DNA from: Sphingobacteriales bacterium JAD_PAG50586_3
Lineage (GTDB): Bacteria > Bacteroidota > Bacteroidia > CAMBQF01
Length of the DNA: 64,000 nucleotides
NCBI GenBank assembly: GCA_023213195.1
Contig: CP096135.1
Location: forward strand, 2,352,842 to 2,416,841
Direction of reading: 5' to 3'
This document shows, in pieces, positions 34,792-45,584 of the stretch. The notes under the pieces were generated by a model. The model ran no database searches. It was given only the letters and a program-made list of their open reading frames with translations, and was not told the DNA's origin. Each line of letters starts with the position of its first letter. The stretch's first letter is position 1. The translations under genes were made by a program, and so were the position numbers.

Positions 34792-35785
34792 ACTAATAGA
34801 TTACATCCCCTCACATCACTATAATCAAACCTGCCGAGTATTTCGAAGGTATTATCATCAAACACACGGCCAAGGTCTGATGTGGCAATGAAGGCACACG
34901 AGTCTATATTGGCAAGGTCTATAACGTTTACGCCGCCGGTAGCGCCCTGGGCTACTTTGCTAAAAGGGTCGTTAACATCGCGTATAAGCACCTTCATCCA
35001 CGGTGGGCAATGGTAGCGGCCTTCGCCCTTAGAGTAGGCTTGCGATAGCATCTCTGTCATACCATATTCAGAATGGATATGTTGGGTGCGGAAGGCGTAG
35101 CATAGCTTTTCGTGCATTTCGGCACGGGTAAGCTCTTTGCGGCGACCTTTCATGCCACCGGTTTCCATAACAATACAGTTGTCGCCTACATCTACATTAT
35201 ATCGCTCGGCCAAATCTAGCAAGGCGAATGATACGCCTAAAAGCAATGTTTTTTCGCCGCGGTCTTTCAGGGCTTCCAGTTTTAAAACAAGGCGGTCGGT
35301 ATCATACAAGTAAAAGCCGCTATCGGGGTGCTTGCTTAGTTTAATAAGCTTATCGGCCATGTATACCAGCGATGAGCCTTCACGCTCTAGGTAGGAGGGG
35401 ACAGCCCCAATATGCAATACTTATCTATAGGGCCGTAGGCCAGCTCAAAAGCTTTTATAAACGATTGTTCGTATAAATCAACATCGTACACATGGTGGGC
35501 CGATGTTTGCAGGCCGGTGGTAGAACTGCTGGTAAACGTTACGGCAGGTTCAGCCTCTTCAAGGCAGGTAACTTTATGGGTTTTAAAAAACTCAATAGGT
35601 AAAAAAGGAATCTTATCTACGGTTTTAACCATATCGGCCGTAAGGCCCAACAGGTTAAGGTAACGGCTGTATAAGGCGTTGTTGGCACATTGGTGTTTAA
35701 AAAGCTCCATAGCAAGCTTGTTAAACTGTGCGGGTGAAGTAACACTAAATATCTTATCTTTAAAATATTGTGTGTTTACGGGCAT
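34785..35785 (-). CDS. LuxE/PaaK-like acyl-activating enzyme (one frameshift)
   Basis: About 333 residues. It opens QYFKDKIFSVTSPAQFNKLAMELFKHQCANN (N-terminal acyl-protein synthetase-like part); TFTSSSTTGLQTSAHHVY is the ATP/AMP-binding P-loop-like segment, and HSEYGMTEMLSQAYSKG and LGRFDYSDVRGCN belong to the adenylate-forming core. The frame breaks at CCCC near 35399-35402; a fifth C gives ILGLSPSYLEREGSS. Homologues in Bacteroidota are annotated as acyl transferase or acyl-protein synthetase. The acyl substrate is unknown. Confidence 0.8.
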
Positions 35786-35791
35786 TTTGGC

Positions 35792-35799
35792 TAAATTTG
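35792..35799 (+). promoter_or_regulatory. TAnnTTTG -7 element for the lipoprotein gene at 35815
   Basis: TAAATTTG, 15 nt upstream of the ATG at 35815, in the divergent space with the LuxE-like gene. Confidence 0.45.
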
Positions 35800-35814
35800 T
35801 GTTTACTGTTTGTT

Positions 35815-36311
35815 ATGATTAAAAGGCCAAATATACAATATGCAATTTTAATGTTGATGCTGTGCGTTTTGGCTGCGGGTTGTTTAGATCGTAAGGAATA
35901 TCCAACCACCCCCAAATAACATATTCAGGACTGCAATTGTTTCAGAATGTTGCAGGTAACGATTCTGCCGCTGTTATACAGGTAACTTTTACCGATGGCG
36001 ATGGCAACATTGGCCTTAACCAGGCCGATACCTTAGCCCCTTATACCGGGCAGTTTTACTTTAACTGTTTTATAGAGTATTACGAATTGCAGAACGGTGT
36101 TTGGGTGAAGCCCACGCTTAACCCGCCTTTTTATTACCGCATACCCCCGCTTAGCGGCAACAGCAATGCAATAGAGGGTAGTATAGATATCAGGCTTAAT
36201 GCCCCATACTACTCACCATCGGCGTTTGATACTATTAAGTACTCCATAACCCTTGCCGATAGGGATTTAAACCTAAGCAATACGGTAGAGACGCCCGCGT
36301 TTATTAAGTAG
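35815..36311 (+). CDS. Lipoprotein, hypothetical (one frameshift)
   Basis: About 166 residues after repair. The signal peptide has lipobox LAAGC (about residues 20-24), followed by a beta-sandwich-like domain with AVIQVTFTDGDGNIGLNQADT, a calcium-binding-looking DGDGNIG motif, and SITLADRDLNLSNTVETP. The frame breaks at AAA near 35917-35919; a fourth A gives TPKITYSGLQLFQN. Bacteroidota encode many such single-domain surface lipoproteins; the role is unknown. Confidence 0.7.
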
Positions 36312-36319
36312 GGGGCAGG

Positions 36320-36398
36320 GGTCAGAGGTCAGTTGTCAGTTGTCAGGCTGAGCGTAGACGAACCCTGACTCAAGACTCAGCCCTCACTACTCAACACT
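36320..36398. repeat. Paired 7-bp-period arrays without an enclosed gene (element E3)
   Basis: The left array at 36320-36354 has GGTCAGA, GGTCAGT, TGTCAGT, TGTCAGG and CTGAGCG. The right array at 36364-36398 has CCTGACT, CAAGACT, CAGCCCT, CACTACT and CAACACT. Pairing is partial (TCAGG with CCTGA, GTC with GAC). The right array includes the rimM stop (36387-36389) and the left begins 9 nt after the lipoprotein stop. Its GAGGGCTGAG motif on the minus strand is shared with element B. Confidence 0.7.
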
Positions 36399-36965
36399 CC
36401 CATCTTCCTCCCCATCATCAGGAATTTCGGCGGCGGGGTTGCCCAGGTAAAGTTCAATCAACCCTTCGGGGCAGGTAACGGTAATGGTTTTGGCGGCCCT
36501 GTCTATCCCTTTTAATATATGGCCTGCCAGCGGAATAAGCACCTCTTTGCTTTTATAGCTTACAGCAACAACAGACTGTTGAGGAATATCTAAAATCTCA
36601 ACCACCGGACCCAGTTCACCTTTTTCGGTATCAACAACCGTAAAGCCCATAACCTCGTGGTGGTAAAACTCCAGCGTGCCCAAGGTTGGCATAATATCAA
36701 CAGTAACATACACCTTGGCATTGGTAAGCTGGCGGGCATCGGCTTCGGTTTCAATATCTTCCATTTCCAGCAGCACCATGTCGTTGCCCTTGGGTGTAAT
36801 TTTTATAACAAAATGGGGCACTGGGTTGCCTGCAACCTCAACAAACAAGGTATCTATCCTGTTATATAAGCGGCGGAAGTCGGTGTTCAACTTTAACTGC
36901 ATCAGGCCTTTTAAACCTATCGGTTTAGTAATTTGCCCTGCTTCTATGTATTCGTTCTTATTCAC
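36387..36965 (-). CDS. rimM: 16S rRNA processing protein RimM
   Basis: 192 residues. The N-terminal RimM domain opens EYIEAGQITKPIGLKGLMQL, a central PRC-barrel-like domain has EFYHHEVMGFTVVDTEKGELG and VLIPLAGHILKGIDRAAKTI, and there is an acidic C-terminal tail (EIPDDGEEDGSVE). RimM binds S19 and helps 30S maturation. The last codons are inside the heptamer element E3, and the tail may be locally altered by it. Confidence 0.92.
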   Translation of the reverse strand: MNKNEYIEAGQITKPIGLKGLMQLKLNTDFRRLYNRIDTLFVEVAGNPVPHFVIKITPKGNDMVLLEMEDIETEADARQLTNAKVYVTVDIMPTLGTLEFYHHEVMGFTVVDTEKGELGPVVEILDIPQQSVVAVSYKSKEVLIPLAGHILKGIDRAAKTITVTCPEGLIELYLGNPAAEIPDDGEEDGSVE

Positions 36966-37030
36966 TTTGCAAAGTTATTCACACGTAAGGTTAAAAAATC
37001 ACTTAAACAGATTTTCTATTAATAGATTTT

Positions 37031-37038
37031 TAACTTTG
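37031..37038 (+). promoter_or_regulatory. TAnnTTTG -7 element upstream of hpf
   Basis: TAACTTTG. Transcription would start near 37043 and run through the short ORF at 37078 to hpf at 37278, a leader of about 235 nt. Confidence 0.45.
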
Positions 37039-37077
37039 AAAAAAGCCATATTTGTTAAACCACTAAAAAAACAAAAT

Positions 37078-37149
37078 ATGCGTAAACTACATAATCTAAT
37101 TACACTATCCACAGTTTACGGGCTGCCTTTTGCCAATTTTCCAACCTGA
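37078..37149 (+). CDS. Candidate 23-residue leader peptide upstream of hpf
   Basis: Encodes a 23-residue peptide beginning MRKLHNLI and ending PFANFPT, starting about 40 nt after the -7 box at 37031. No repeated amino acid run typical of a classic attenuator is seen. It may simply be a chance frame in a long 5' leader. Given because the leader of about 235 nt before hpf is otherwise unexplained. Confidence 0.3.
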   Translation: MRKLHNLITLSTVYGLPFANFPT

Positions 37150-37277
37150 ATTGCTTAATACAGAATAAGGCACGCCGAAAATTAATTTTAAATGAAACGT
37201 AATTCTAGAAAGTCACGTATATGAAAATCTAACAAAGGTTGCATGTACATATTATAAACTTTTAAAACATTAGTATT

Positions 37278-37577
37278 ATGAAAGTTAAAATTCAGTCGAT
37301 TCATTTTGACGCAGACACCAAACTTTTAAGTTTTATTGACGAACGGATTTCAAAACTATCAAGCCTTTATGATGGCGTACTTGGCGGGGAGGTATTTCTG
37401 CGCTTAGATAAAGCCGCAGACAGCGAAAACAAAATAACCGAGATTAAATTACACATACCGGGCAACGACCTTTTTGCCCGTAAGCAATGCAAAACATTTG
37501 AAGAAGCTACCGATACAGCAGTAGATGCCCTAAAGAGCCAACTGGTTCGCCGAAAAGAAAAGGCAAAAGGCTTATAA
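37278..37577 (+). CDS. hpf: Ribosome hibernation promoting factor (short HPF/RaiA type)
   Basis: 99 residues, a single S30AE domain: MKVKIQSIHFDADTKL, IDERISKLSSLYDG, AADSENKITEIKLHIPGNDL, KTFEEATDTAVDALKSQL. Short HPF parks ribosomes as 100S dimers or inactive 70S in stationary phase. A strong terminator follows directly, so it is probably monocistronic. Confidence 0.9.
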   Translation: MKVKIQSIHFDADTKLLSFIDERISKLSSLYDGVLGGEVFLRLDKAADSENKITEIKLHIPGNDLFARKQCKTFEEATDTAVDALKSQLVRRKEKAKGL

Positions 37578-37972
37578 TTGCTACCAGATATAAAGAAAAA
37601 TCCCCCAGCGTTTGTTGGGGGATTTTTTTATGTTGATTTTTAACCCTCACACCTCTTACCTTTAGTCAGGTGGTGAGAGTGTTATAAATGTTGTTATATA
37701 ATGTTGACATTGTGCAGCCCATATTTTAATCGTAAAGTCAACTAACTGTTAAAATATAATCATCGGGGGAAGAAACAATATTCCTTGTTTTGGGAATGTT
37801 TTAAATGTTTGTGTTGGGTATTTACATTATGTTAATATATAACTATTTGATTGTGAGATGTATAATATTATTGATAGCATATTGACTTTATCAATAGCAG
37901 TAAGTTAACTTTATAGTAAATCTGCTAGGCATTTCGTACGTCTACTAAAAAACTTAAAAAATCCAACACCAC
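37578..37972. other. 395-bp intergenic region upstream of the alpha-2-macroglobulin gene
   Basis: Contains the hpf terminator, then about 340 bp of AT-rich sequence. A candidate promoter, TTG at 37882-37884 with a near-consensus TAACTTTA at 37906-37913 after a 21-bp spacer, would leave a leader of about 55 nt. No gene was seen. Confidence 0.5.
37599..37628 (+). terminator. Intrinsic terminator after hpf
   Basis: AATCCCCCA and TTGGGGGATT stem with a 7-nt loop and a run of seven T. Confidence 0.85.
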
Positions 37973-40900
37973 ATGAACCGCAAGGCACTAGTTGCAGCCA
38001 ATATACTTTTGGTTGCTGTATCCTTATTGCTTATTACTTCGTGCAACAAAAACCGCAAACTGCGTAAGCCCGATGCTGCTTTTGCACCTTACATTACTGC
38101 CTACACGGGCGGCATAGTATCATCGTATACCGATATTAGAATCCGCTTTGCCGATGAGGTTGCTGATACTACAATTGATTTAGAGAAGGAAAAGATTTTC
38201 TCCATGTCGCCAAAGGTGGCGGGCAAATTGGTTTGGGCCGATGCTTATACCTTGCAGTTTAAGCCCAATAAGCCGTTGGATGCTGACGAGATTTACGATA
38301 TAGACGTAAAGGCCAATAAGCTGGTAAAGAATATGCCTGAGAAGCTGAAAACCTTTTCGTTCAGTTTTAAAACCATTAAGCAAAGCATAGCCTCAAAAGT
38401 AGAGGGCGTGCGGGTGTACGATAAAAATGCGGCTAATTATTACCGTGTATTTGGCAGGATAAACCTGGCCGATAATGCAGATGCCGCCAACATTCAAAAA
38501 ACTATAAAAGCCAAAATTAACGGCAAAGAACTTAAAGTAAAAGTAGACCCTGCAGGTGATAGGGTGTGGACGTATACTATAGACAGTGTTCCGCGTAGCG
38601 CTACAAAAAGCAGCCTGCAAATTGAAATGGATGGCGATGCCATTGGCGCTGACGAAACCGGCGATGCAAAAATTGATATTCCTGCTACGGGTGTTTTCAG
38701 CCTTATGTTATACAGCGCAGAAAGCGACCCCGACCAGCACGTTTCGTTATACTTTTCAGAGTCGCTAAATGAGTCGCAAGACCTGTCGGGTCTTGTAAAC
38801 TTCAGTAGCTTTTCGGCCTTAACATCTTTTGTGGTAGATAACGAGCTAAGGGTGTTTCCTCAAACAAGGCAAATGGGCGCGCAAAACCTGTTGGTTAACT
38901 CATCAATACAAAGCGCAGGCAACCAAACACTGGGCAGCAATAGCGATGTAAGCGTATCGTTTGAAGAGTTAAAACCTAAGGTTAAAATAAAAGGCAAAGG
39001 CGTTATTATTCCCAACTCAAACGGGCTGATTCTTCCATTCCAAGCCGTTAACCTGAATGCGGTTGATGTGGAGGTTTTTAAAATATACGAGAACAATGTG
39101 CGCCAGTTTTTCCGAGTAAACAACCTGGAGGGCAGCAGCGAACTTTACCGTGTGGGTAAGCGCGTTGTTAAAAAGAAAATACCATTGGCCGGCGTGCGCA
39201 ATACCTGGACTGATTACAGTCTTGACCTTGCCGACCTTGTAAAATCTGAACCCGGTGCTATATACCGTGTTAAGCTTACGTTTAAAAAAGAATACTCAAC
39301 CTATGATTGCGCCGATAGCGGAAGCGAGAACACCGGCATGGCCAGTATGAATGAGGAAGATGGGGATGAAGATGAGTCTCAGAATTATGACGACTACGAT
39401 TACTACAGCGATTACGACTGGAACTATGGCGATGATTATGATTATATGCAGCGCGATAACCCATGCAACTCTGCCTACTACAACAACAGCGATAATTACG
39501 ATGCCCGCAACGTTTTAGCTAGTGATTTAGGCATAACTGCTAAGATTGGCCCGAGTGGAAACTATAATATATACGTAACCAACATCATCACTACAAAACC
39601 AATGGGTGGAGTGGTTATTGAGGTGTATGATTATATAAGCCAACGCCTGGGTACTGCCACTACCGATGCGCAGGGCATGGCTAAGCTAACCATTGCTAAA
39701 AAGAAACCGTTTTTACTTATTGCCAAAAGCGGTAAGCAACGCGGTTACTTAAAACTGGGCAGCGAATACTCTTTAACCCAAAGTAATTTTGATGTGGGCG
39801 GGGAGCAGGTACAGAAAGGCATTAAAGGCTTTATTTACGGCGAGCGTGGCGTATGGCGCCCGGGCGATTCGCTGCATGTATGCTTTATGCTGGAAGACAA
39901 AAACAAAGTGCTTCCGCCTAAGCACCCTGTTACGTTTGAACTGGTTAACCCCCGCGGGCAGATAGTGCAAAAAATGGTTAAGGTTGATGCTGTTGGCGGT
40001 ATTTACAACTTTAGCACAGCTACCGATGATAATGCTCCAACAGGTACGTATACAGCCCGCGTAAAAGTGGGTGGCGCTACGTTTACGCAAGGCTTAAAGG
40101 TGGAAACTATTCAGCCTAACAGGTTAAAGATTAACCTTGATTTTGGTAAGACCAAACTAACCCAAGCCGATGCTAATTTACAGGCTCCGCTTAAAGTACA
40201 ATGGTTAAACGGTGCTACGGCGCGTGGCTTACGGGCCAATGTGTCTGTTACACTAAACAAGGCCGAAGGTAAGTTTGATAACATGAAAGGTTTTGTGTTT
40301 GACGATCCTACCATATCATACTACCCCGAAGCACAAACCATTTTTGATGGGTATTTAGATGATAATGGGGTTGCTGCTGTGCAGCCTGCCATTAAGGCTA
40401 CCAATGCCCCTGCTATGTTAACGGCAGGCTTTACCGTACGTGTGTTTGAAGAAGGCGGCAATTTTAGTATAGACCGCTTTAACATGCCGTATTATCCATA
40501 TAATAATTATGTGGGGTTACAAGTGCCAAAATCTGACGACTACTATGGCATGTTGCCTAACAATAAAGACCATAACATAAAAGTAGCAACAGTTGATGCT
40601 AATGGCAAGCCAGTATCGGGCCGTAAGGTGCGTTACGAGGTATATAAATTAGAGTGGCGCTGGTGGTTTGACGAGAGCGAACTAGGCGGCTACAGCTTTA
40701 TGAACAGTAACTACAAAGACCTTGTAGATTCTGCCACAGCATACTCTACCGGTGGGTACGTAAACTTTAAATTGAAGATGCGCGAACCCAACTGGGGCCG
40801 CTATTTAATACGTGTTAAAGATGTAGAAAGCGGCCATACGGCAGGTCAAACAGTGTATGTTGACTATGCTGATATGGATGCCCGCCAAGGCGGACAATCG

Positions 40901-43578
40901 CCGGAGGCGGCTACCATGCTATCGTTTACTACAGATAAGCCCAAGTATAATGTAGGCGAAGAGGTTAAGATAACCGTTCCATCATCGCCGGGTGGGCGAG
41001 CATTGGTAAGTGTGGAGAATGGCAGCGGCGTGGTTACCAGCTTTTGGAAAGAACTGGAGAAAGGCCAAACGCTGGTTAAGTTTACTGTTACCGATAAAAT
41101 GACACCCAATGTGTATGTCAACATATCGCTGATACAGCCCCACTCGCAGGCTATAAACGATTTGCCAATACGCTTGTATGGTATACAACCTATATTGGTT
41201 GAGGATAAGAATACACATATCTACCCCCTTATAACCAGCGCCGAAACATTCAGGCCGGGAGAAACGGCTAAGATTACCGTGAAAGAGAAAAACGGTAAGC
41301 CTATGACGTATACACTGGCTATTGTTGATGAGGGCTTGTTAGACCTTACCCGCTTTAAAACCCCCGACCCGTGGAATACATTCTACGCCCGCGAGGCATT
41401 GGGTGTTCGCACTTACGATGTGTTTGATAATGTATTGGGTGCTTACGGTGCAAGCCTTGGTAAAATACTAAGCATTGGTGGCGATGGTGAAATGGATGCA
41501 ACAGGCGGGGCAAAAGAATCTGTCCGCGCTAAGCGCTTTAAACCGATGGTTGTTTTTGTAGGACCAACTACGCTAGCCAAAGGTGGCTCTAAAACCCATA
41601 CCATTAAAATACCGGAATATGTAGGCTCGGCCCGCATTATGGTAGTAGCCCGCGATGGCGATGCGTATGGCAATGCTGAGAAAACAGTAACCATTAAAAA
41701 GCCGTTGATGGTACTGGCTACCCTGCCGCGTGTGTTAGGCCCAAGCGAAACGGTTAAACTTCCTGTATCTGTTTTTGCTATGGAAAGTAAGGTTAAGAAT
41801 GTAACGGTGCAGCTTAAAGCCGACCCGGCCTTCTTTACGGTAGAGGGTTCATCAACCCAAAACTTAACGTTTAGCAAAATTGGCGACCAACTGGCATCAT
41901 TCAGCCTAAAAGTAAAACCGAATGTAGGCATAGCCAAAGTGCAGGTTATAGCTACGGGTGGTGGCGAAACAGCTACCAGTACTATAGAGATTGATGTGCG
42001 CAACCCTAATCCGCCGGTTACCGAGGTTACCGAATATCTTGTTGCTCCCGGCAAAAGCGTAACCACATCGGTTAAGCCTGTGGGTATGGATAAGACTAAT
42101 AAAATGCAGTTGGAGCTGTCTACCATGCCGCCGATAAACCTTGGCAAGCGTTTGCGTTATCTTATAACGTACCCACATGGTTGTATAGAGCAAACTACAT
42201 CGTCAGCATTCCCTCAATTGGTATTGGGCGATATTATGAATCTGGACGAGAACTATTCTAAAACCATACAAACCAATGTAAAAGCGGCTATTGGTAAGCT
42301 GCGTTCGTTCCAAACACCATCGGGTGGGTTTGCATACTGGCCGGGCGGCACACAGCCCGACGAGTGGGGCACTACCTATGCGGGGCACTTCTTGTTAGAA
42401 GCAGAGGCAAGAGGTTACCAACTACCTGTGGGTATGTTAGAATCGTGGAAGCGCTACCAGAAGAAACATGCTGTAGAATGGTCGCCGGGAAGTAATGTAG
42501 ACAACTACTATTACAACAGCGATTTGATGCAGGCCTACCGACTGTATACATTAGCACTTGCTAAAGCGCCCGAACCGGGTGCAATGAACAAACTGCGAGA
42601 GACCAAAGGCATTGGCCTTGCGGCTAAATGGCGTTTGGCGGCGGCTTACCAACTGGCAGGCAACAGCGGTACAGCATCGGTTATTATTGCCGGGCTAACT
42701 ACTAACGTTCCTACGTATAAAGAGTGGGGTTATACCTACGGATCGCCCGACCGCGACCTGGCTATGATTTTAGAAACCCTAACGTTGATGGACCGTCGTG
42801 TACAGGCTACGCCAATTGCCAAACAGGTATCGGTATTGTTGAGTAATAACAATTACTGGATGAGTACCAGGGCACAGCATATTGCTTGCTGGCTATGGGC
42901 AAATATGCTGGTAAAAATGCAGGCTCACCACTAATGGCTAGTTATACCTTAAACGGTAAGGCAGGCAAGGCAGTACCTAATAAAAAGTCTATGTTCCTTA
43001 CCGATGTGGCAGTAACAGGTACTAAAGCCAATGGCTTTGTTATTACCAATACGGGCAAGTCTATGCTGTTTGTTAGGGTAATGGCAGAAGGTATTCCGGC
43101 ACAAGGTACAGAGACCAAAGCCGAGAGTAACCTGCGCATGAACATAGCTTATAAAACATTGGGTGGACGTTCTATTGATGTAGGACGGATAGAGCAGGGT
43201 ACAGACTTTGTTGCCGAGGTAACCATTACGCACCCGGGCATATTAAGCGCCTACCAAAATATGGCGCTAACGCAGATATTTCCTTCGGGTTGGGAGATAC
43301 ATAACAACCGAATGGACGATGTTGCATCGGCAATAAGTACCTCCCCATCAACCTATGAAGATATACGCGACGACCGTGTGTATACCTATTTTGATTTGGG
43401 TAAAAACCAAACCGTAACGTATAAGGTGATATTGAATGCAGCCTATTTAGGCAGGTACTATTTACCGCTTACTTATACCGAGGCTATGTACGATAACTCT
43501 GTAACTGCACGCCTGCCGGGCCGTTGGGTAGAGGTGGTAGCGCCGGGTAGTAATACGGTTGTATCGGCTAAAAAATAA
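37973..43578 (+). CDS. Alpha-2-macroglobulin family lipoprotein (one frameshift)
   Basis: About 1868 residues, the largest gene here. Lipobox LLITSC at residues 19-24 anchors it to a membrane. It has the bacterial A2M layout: N-terminal MG domains, the MG-bait region, then the thioester domain with YPHGCIEQ (Cys near residue 1404) and the alpha-helical toroid (TPSGGFAYWPGG), and a C-terminal receptor-like domain. Such proteins trap proteases by thioester coupling. An unusual Asp/Tyr-rich loop at about 460-500 (DYDYYSDYDWNYGDDYDY) stands out in the MG region. The frame breaks near 42888 (between QHIAC and LAMGKYAGK); one missing base repairs it. Confidence 0.9.
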
Positions 43579-43610
43579 AATTTGCTGTTGCAACATTTTT
43601 TTTGAAACAA

Positions 43611-43642
43611 TTTGGATTGTTGCCAGTTTTATAATAACATTG
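43611..43642 (+). promoter_or_regulatory. Promoter of the cysteine operon leader
   Basis: TTTG at 43611-43614 and TAACATTG (one mismatch from TAnnTTTG) at 43635-43642, spaced 20 bp. It would start transcription at about the leader peptide ATG (43650). Confidence 0.5.
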
Positions 43643-43649
43643 CAAACAA

Positions 43650-43748
43650 ATGAAGATGAATAACCTAATAGTAACCCAAAACGCGTGTTGTTGCACCGTT
43701 ACTTGTTGGAAAACCAACGAGGGGTTATTGTTATGTACTATGCCGTAG
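43650..43748 (+). CDS. Cysteine-rich leader peptide of the cysE-cysK operon
   Basis: 32 codons from ATG 43650 to TAG 43746. The peptide has the run ACCCTVTC, that is three Cys in a row plus another after three residues, and a further Cys near the end (five Cys of 32 residues). Next comes a hairpin GTTGGAAAACCAAC within the ORF (43705-43718) and a strong terminator (43774-43805) 25 nt after the stop, then cysE at 43833. This is the arrangement of ribosome-mediated attenuation: stalling at the Cys codons when Cys-tRNA is scarce would block the terminator. A competing antiterminator pairing AGGGGUU (43720-43726) with AAGCCCCU is possible. Not seen by standard ORF length cut-offs. Confidence 0.7.
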   Translation: MKMNNLIVTQNACCCTVTCWKTNEGLLLCTMP

Positions 43749-43773
43749 GCATATATAGTATTGCAACAAGCAC

Positions 43774-43805
43774 AAGCCCCTTGGTATTCCCAAGGGGCTT
43801 TTTTT
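43774..43805 (+). terminator. Attenuator terminator ahead of cysE
   Basis: AAGCCCCTTGG and CCAAGGGGCTT form an 11-bp stem around a 5-nt loop, with a seven-T tract. It is in the 5' leader of the operon, after the Cys-rich peptide, so it would control read-through to cysE. Confidence 0.8.
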
Positions 43806-43832
43806 ATACCAAATTTTTTAAAAATCAATAGT

Positions 43833-44656
43833 ATGTATAGTTTAATTAATAAGATTTATGAGCGGAATAACGATAGCAAAACCGTTTTCCCTAACAAGCG
43901 CCAGACCGAAGAATTTATAAGCCGTTTGTTTGATGTGTTATACATAAACACTGATAAAAAGTATGCAAACAGGTTAGCTTTTGAGGCTGAGTTTCAATAC
44001 CTGGGCTTTCTTTTTAATAATTTATTGCCGGCCAATAAGCTTGATGCTGATATTGAAGATAACTGGGAGGTATTTAGCGAAGAGCTTACCACACTTTACA
44101 ATGCCAGTATATTAGATGCTAACGCTATTTTAGAGTTTGACCCGGCAGCCAATTCGTTAGAAGAAGTGCTGCATACGTACCCCGGTTTTTATGCCATAGC
44201 CATACACCGTGTAGCGCATTATTTATGGCAGAAAAACGCCCGCGAACTGGCGCGTGTTTTTTCTGAATATGTACACAGCAAAACAGGCATAGACATACAC
44301 CCCGGTGCACGTATAGGGCAAGGCTTTGCCATAGACCACGGCACGGGCATTGTTATTGGCGAGTCTACCCAAATAGGTAACAATGTAAAGATATACCAAG
44401 GCGTTACTTTGGGTGCGCTTAGTGTGGACAAAGAAAATGCTAAGGTTAAGCGGCACCCTACTATACAAGATGATGTTATAATTTATTCTAACGCTACAAT
44501 ACTGGGGGCAACACCCTTATAGGCCGCGGCAGCATTATAGGTGGCAACGTATGGCTTACCTACAGCATCCCATCAAACTCAGTAGTTTTTCATCAAATAG
44601 AAATAAAAGTAAAAGACAATAACCCTTTTCCAGAGCCTATTAATTACGTAATCTAA
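43833..44656 (+). CDS. cysE: Serine O-acetyltransferase CysE/EpsC type (one frameshift)
   Basis: About 274 residues. An N-terminal helical domain is followed by a left-handed beta-helix with [37 protein letters not shown] and, after repair, [21 protein letters not shown]. The His/Asp catalytic residues are in IDHGTG. The break is at the GGGGG run at 44505-44509; a sixth G restores the hexapeptide repeat. It makes O-acetylserine from serine and acetyl-CoA. ATG 43833 is preferred since the longer frame would pass through the terminator. cysK begins 14 bp downstream. Confidence 0.93.
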
Positions 44657-44670
44657 AAAATCGATTTAAA

Positions 44671-45582
44671 ATGAAATTTGAGAACATTTTGCAAACCATT
44701 GGCAACACGCCACATGTAAAGATTAACAAGCTGTTTGGCAACAAACATGAGGTATATATAAAGCTGGAAAAACAAAACCCCGGCGCCAGTATTAAAGACC
44801 GTATAGCCCTTGCTTTGATAGAAGATGCTGAGCAACGTGGCGTACTGAATAAAGACAGTGTTATAATAGAACCCACATCGGGCAACACGGGCATTGGCCT
44901 TGCGCTGGTGGCGGCTGTTAAGGGGTATAAGTTGATACTTGTTATGCCCGAATCTATGAGTGTGGAACGCCGCAAACTGATGGAGGTATATGGTGCTACG
45001 TTTGTGCTAACCCCGCGCGAGAAAGGCATGAAAGGGGCTATTGAAAAAGCCTTAGAACTAAAAGCTGAAACGCCCAACGCTTTTATTCCCCAGCAGTTTG
45101 AAAACCAAGCCAATGTTGAAATACACCGCAAAACAACCGCGTTGGAAATACTAAATGATTTTCCTGATGGGCTTGATTACATTATAACAGGTGTTGGCAC
45201 AGGCGGCCACATAACAGGTGCAGCCGAGATATTGAAACCTAAATTCCCCAACCTAAAGGTATATGCGGTAGAGCCGGCAGCATCGCCGGTGTTGAGCGGC
45301 GGTGCGCCATCGCCACACCCATTGCAGGGTATAGGCGCGGGCTTTGTACCCGCTATATTAAATACCGAAATACTAGACGGTATTATTCAGGTTGAAAAAG
45401 ACGAGGCCTTTGACTATGCCCGCCGTATTGCTAAAGAAGAAGGCATTTTTGTGGGGGTATCAACAGGGGCATCGTTAGCAGCGGTTGCTAAAAAGCTGGC
45501 AGAGATACCTGAAGGTAGCAAGGTGCTAACCTTTAACTATGATACGGGAGAGCGTTATTTATCAATAGAAGGATTATACTAA
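44671..45582 (+). CDS. cysK: Cysteine synthase (O-acetylserine sulfhydrylase)
   Basis: 303 residues, PLP fold-type II. PLP lysine in [29 protein letters not shown] substrate loop, [15 protein letters not shown] phosphate-binding loop, and [11 protein letters not shown] for the PLP nitrogen. It converts O-acetylserine plus sulfide to cysteine, and with cysE completes the pathway. Downstream gene (DUF4395) starts 2 bp after its stop, so the operon continues. Confidence 0.95.
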   Translation: MKFENILQTIGNTPHVKINKLFGNKHEVYIKLEKQNPGASIKDRIALALIEDAEQRGVLNKDSVIIEPTSGNTGIGLALVAAVKGYKLILVMPESMSVERRKLMEVYGATFVLTPREKGMKGAIEKALELKAETPNAFIPQQFENQANVEIHRKTTALEILNDFPDGLDYIITGVGTGGHITGAAEILKPKFPNLKVYAVEPAASPVLSGGAPSPHPLQGIGAGFVPAILNTEILDGIIQVEKDEAFDYARRIAKEEGIFVGVSTGASLAAVAKKLAEIPEGSKVLTFNYDTGERYLSIEGLY

Positions 45583-45584
45583 TT

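Larger units (their letters stand above)
36966..37277. other. Intergenic region between rimM and hpf
   Basis: 312 bp with a TAACTTTG -7 box at 37031 and a short candidate ORF at 37078-37149. The rest is AT-rich with no other feature visible. Confidence 0.5.
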
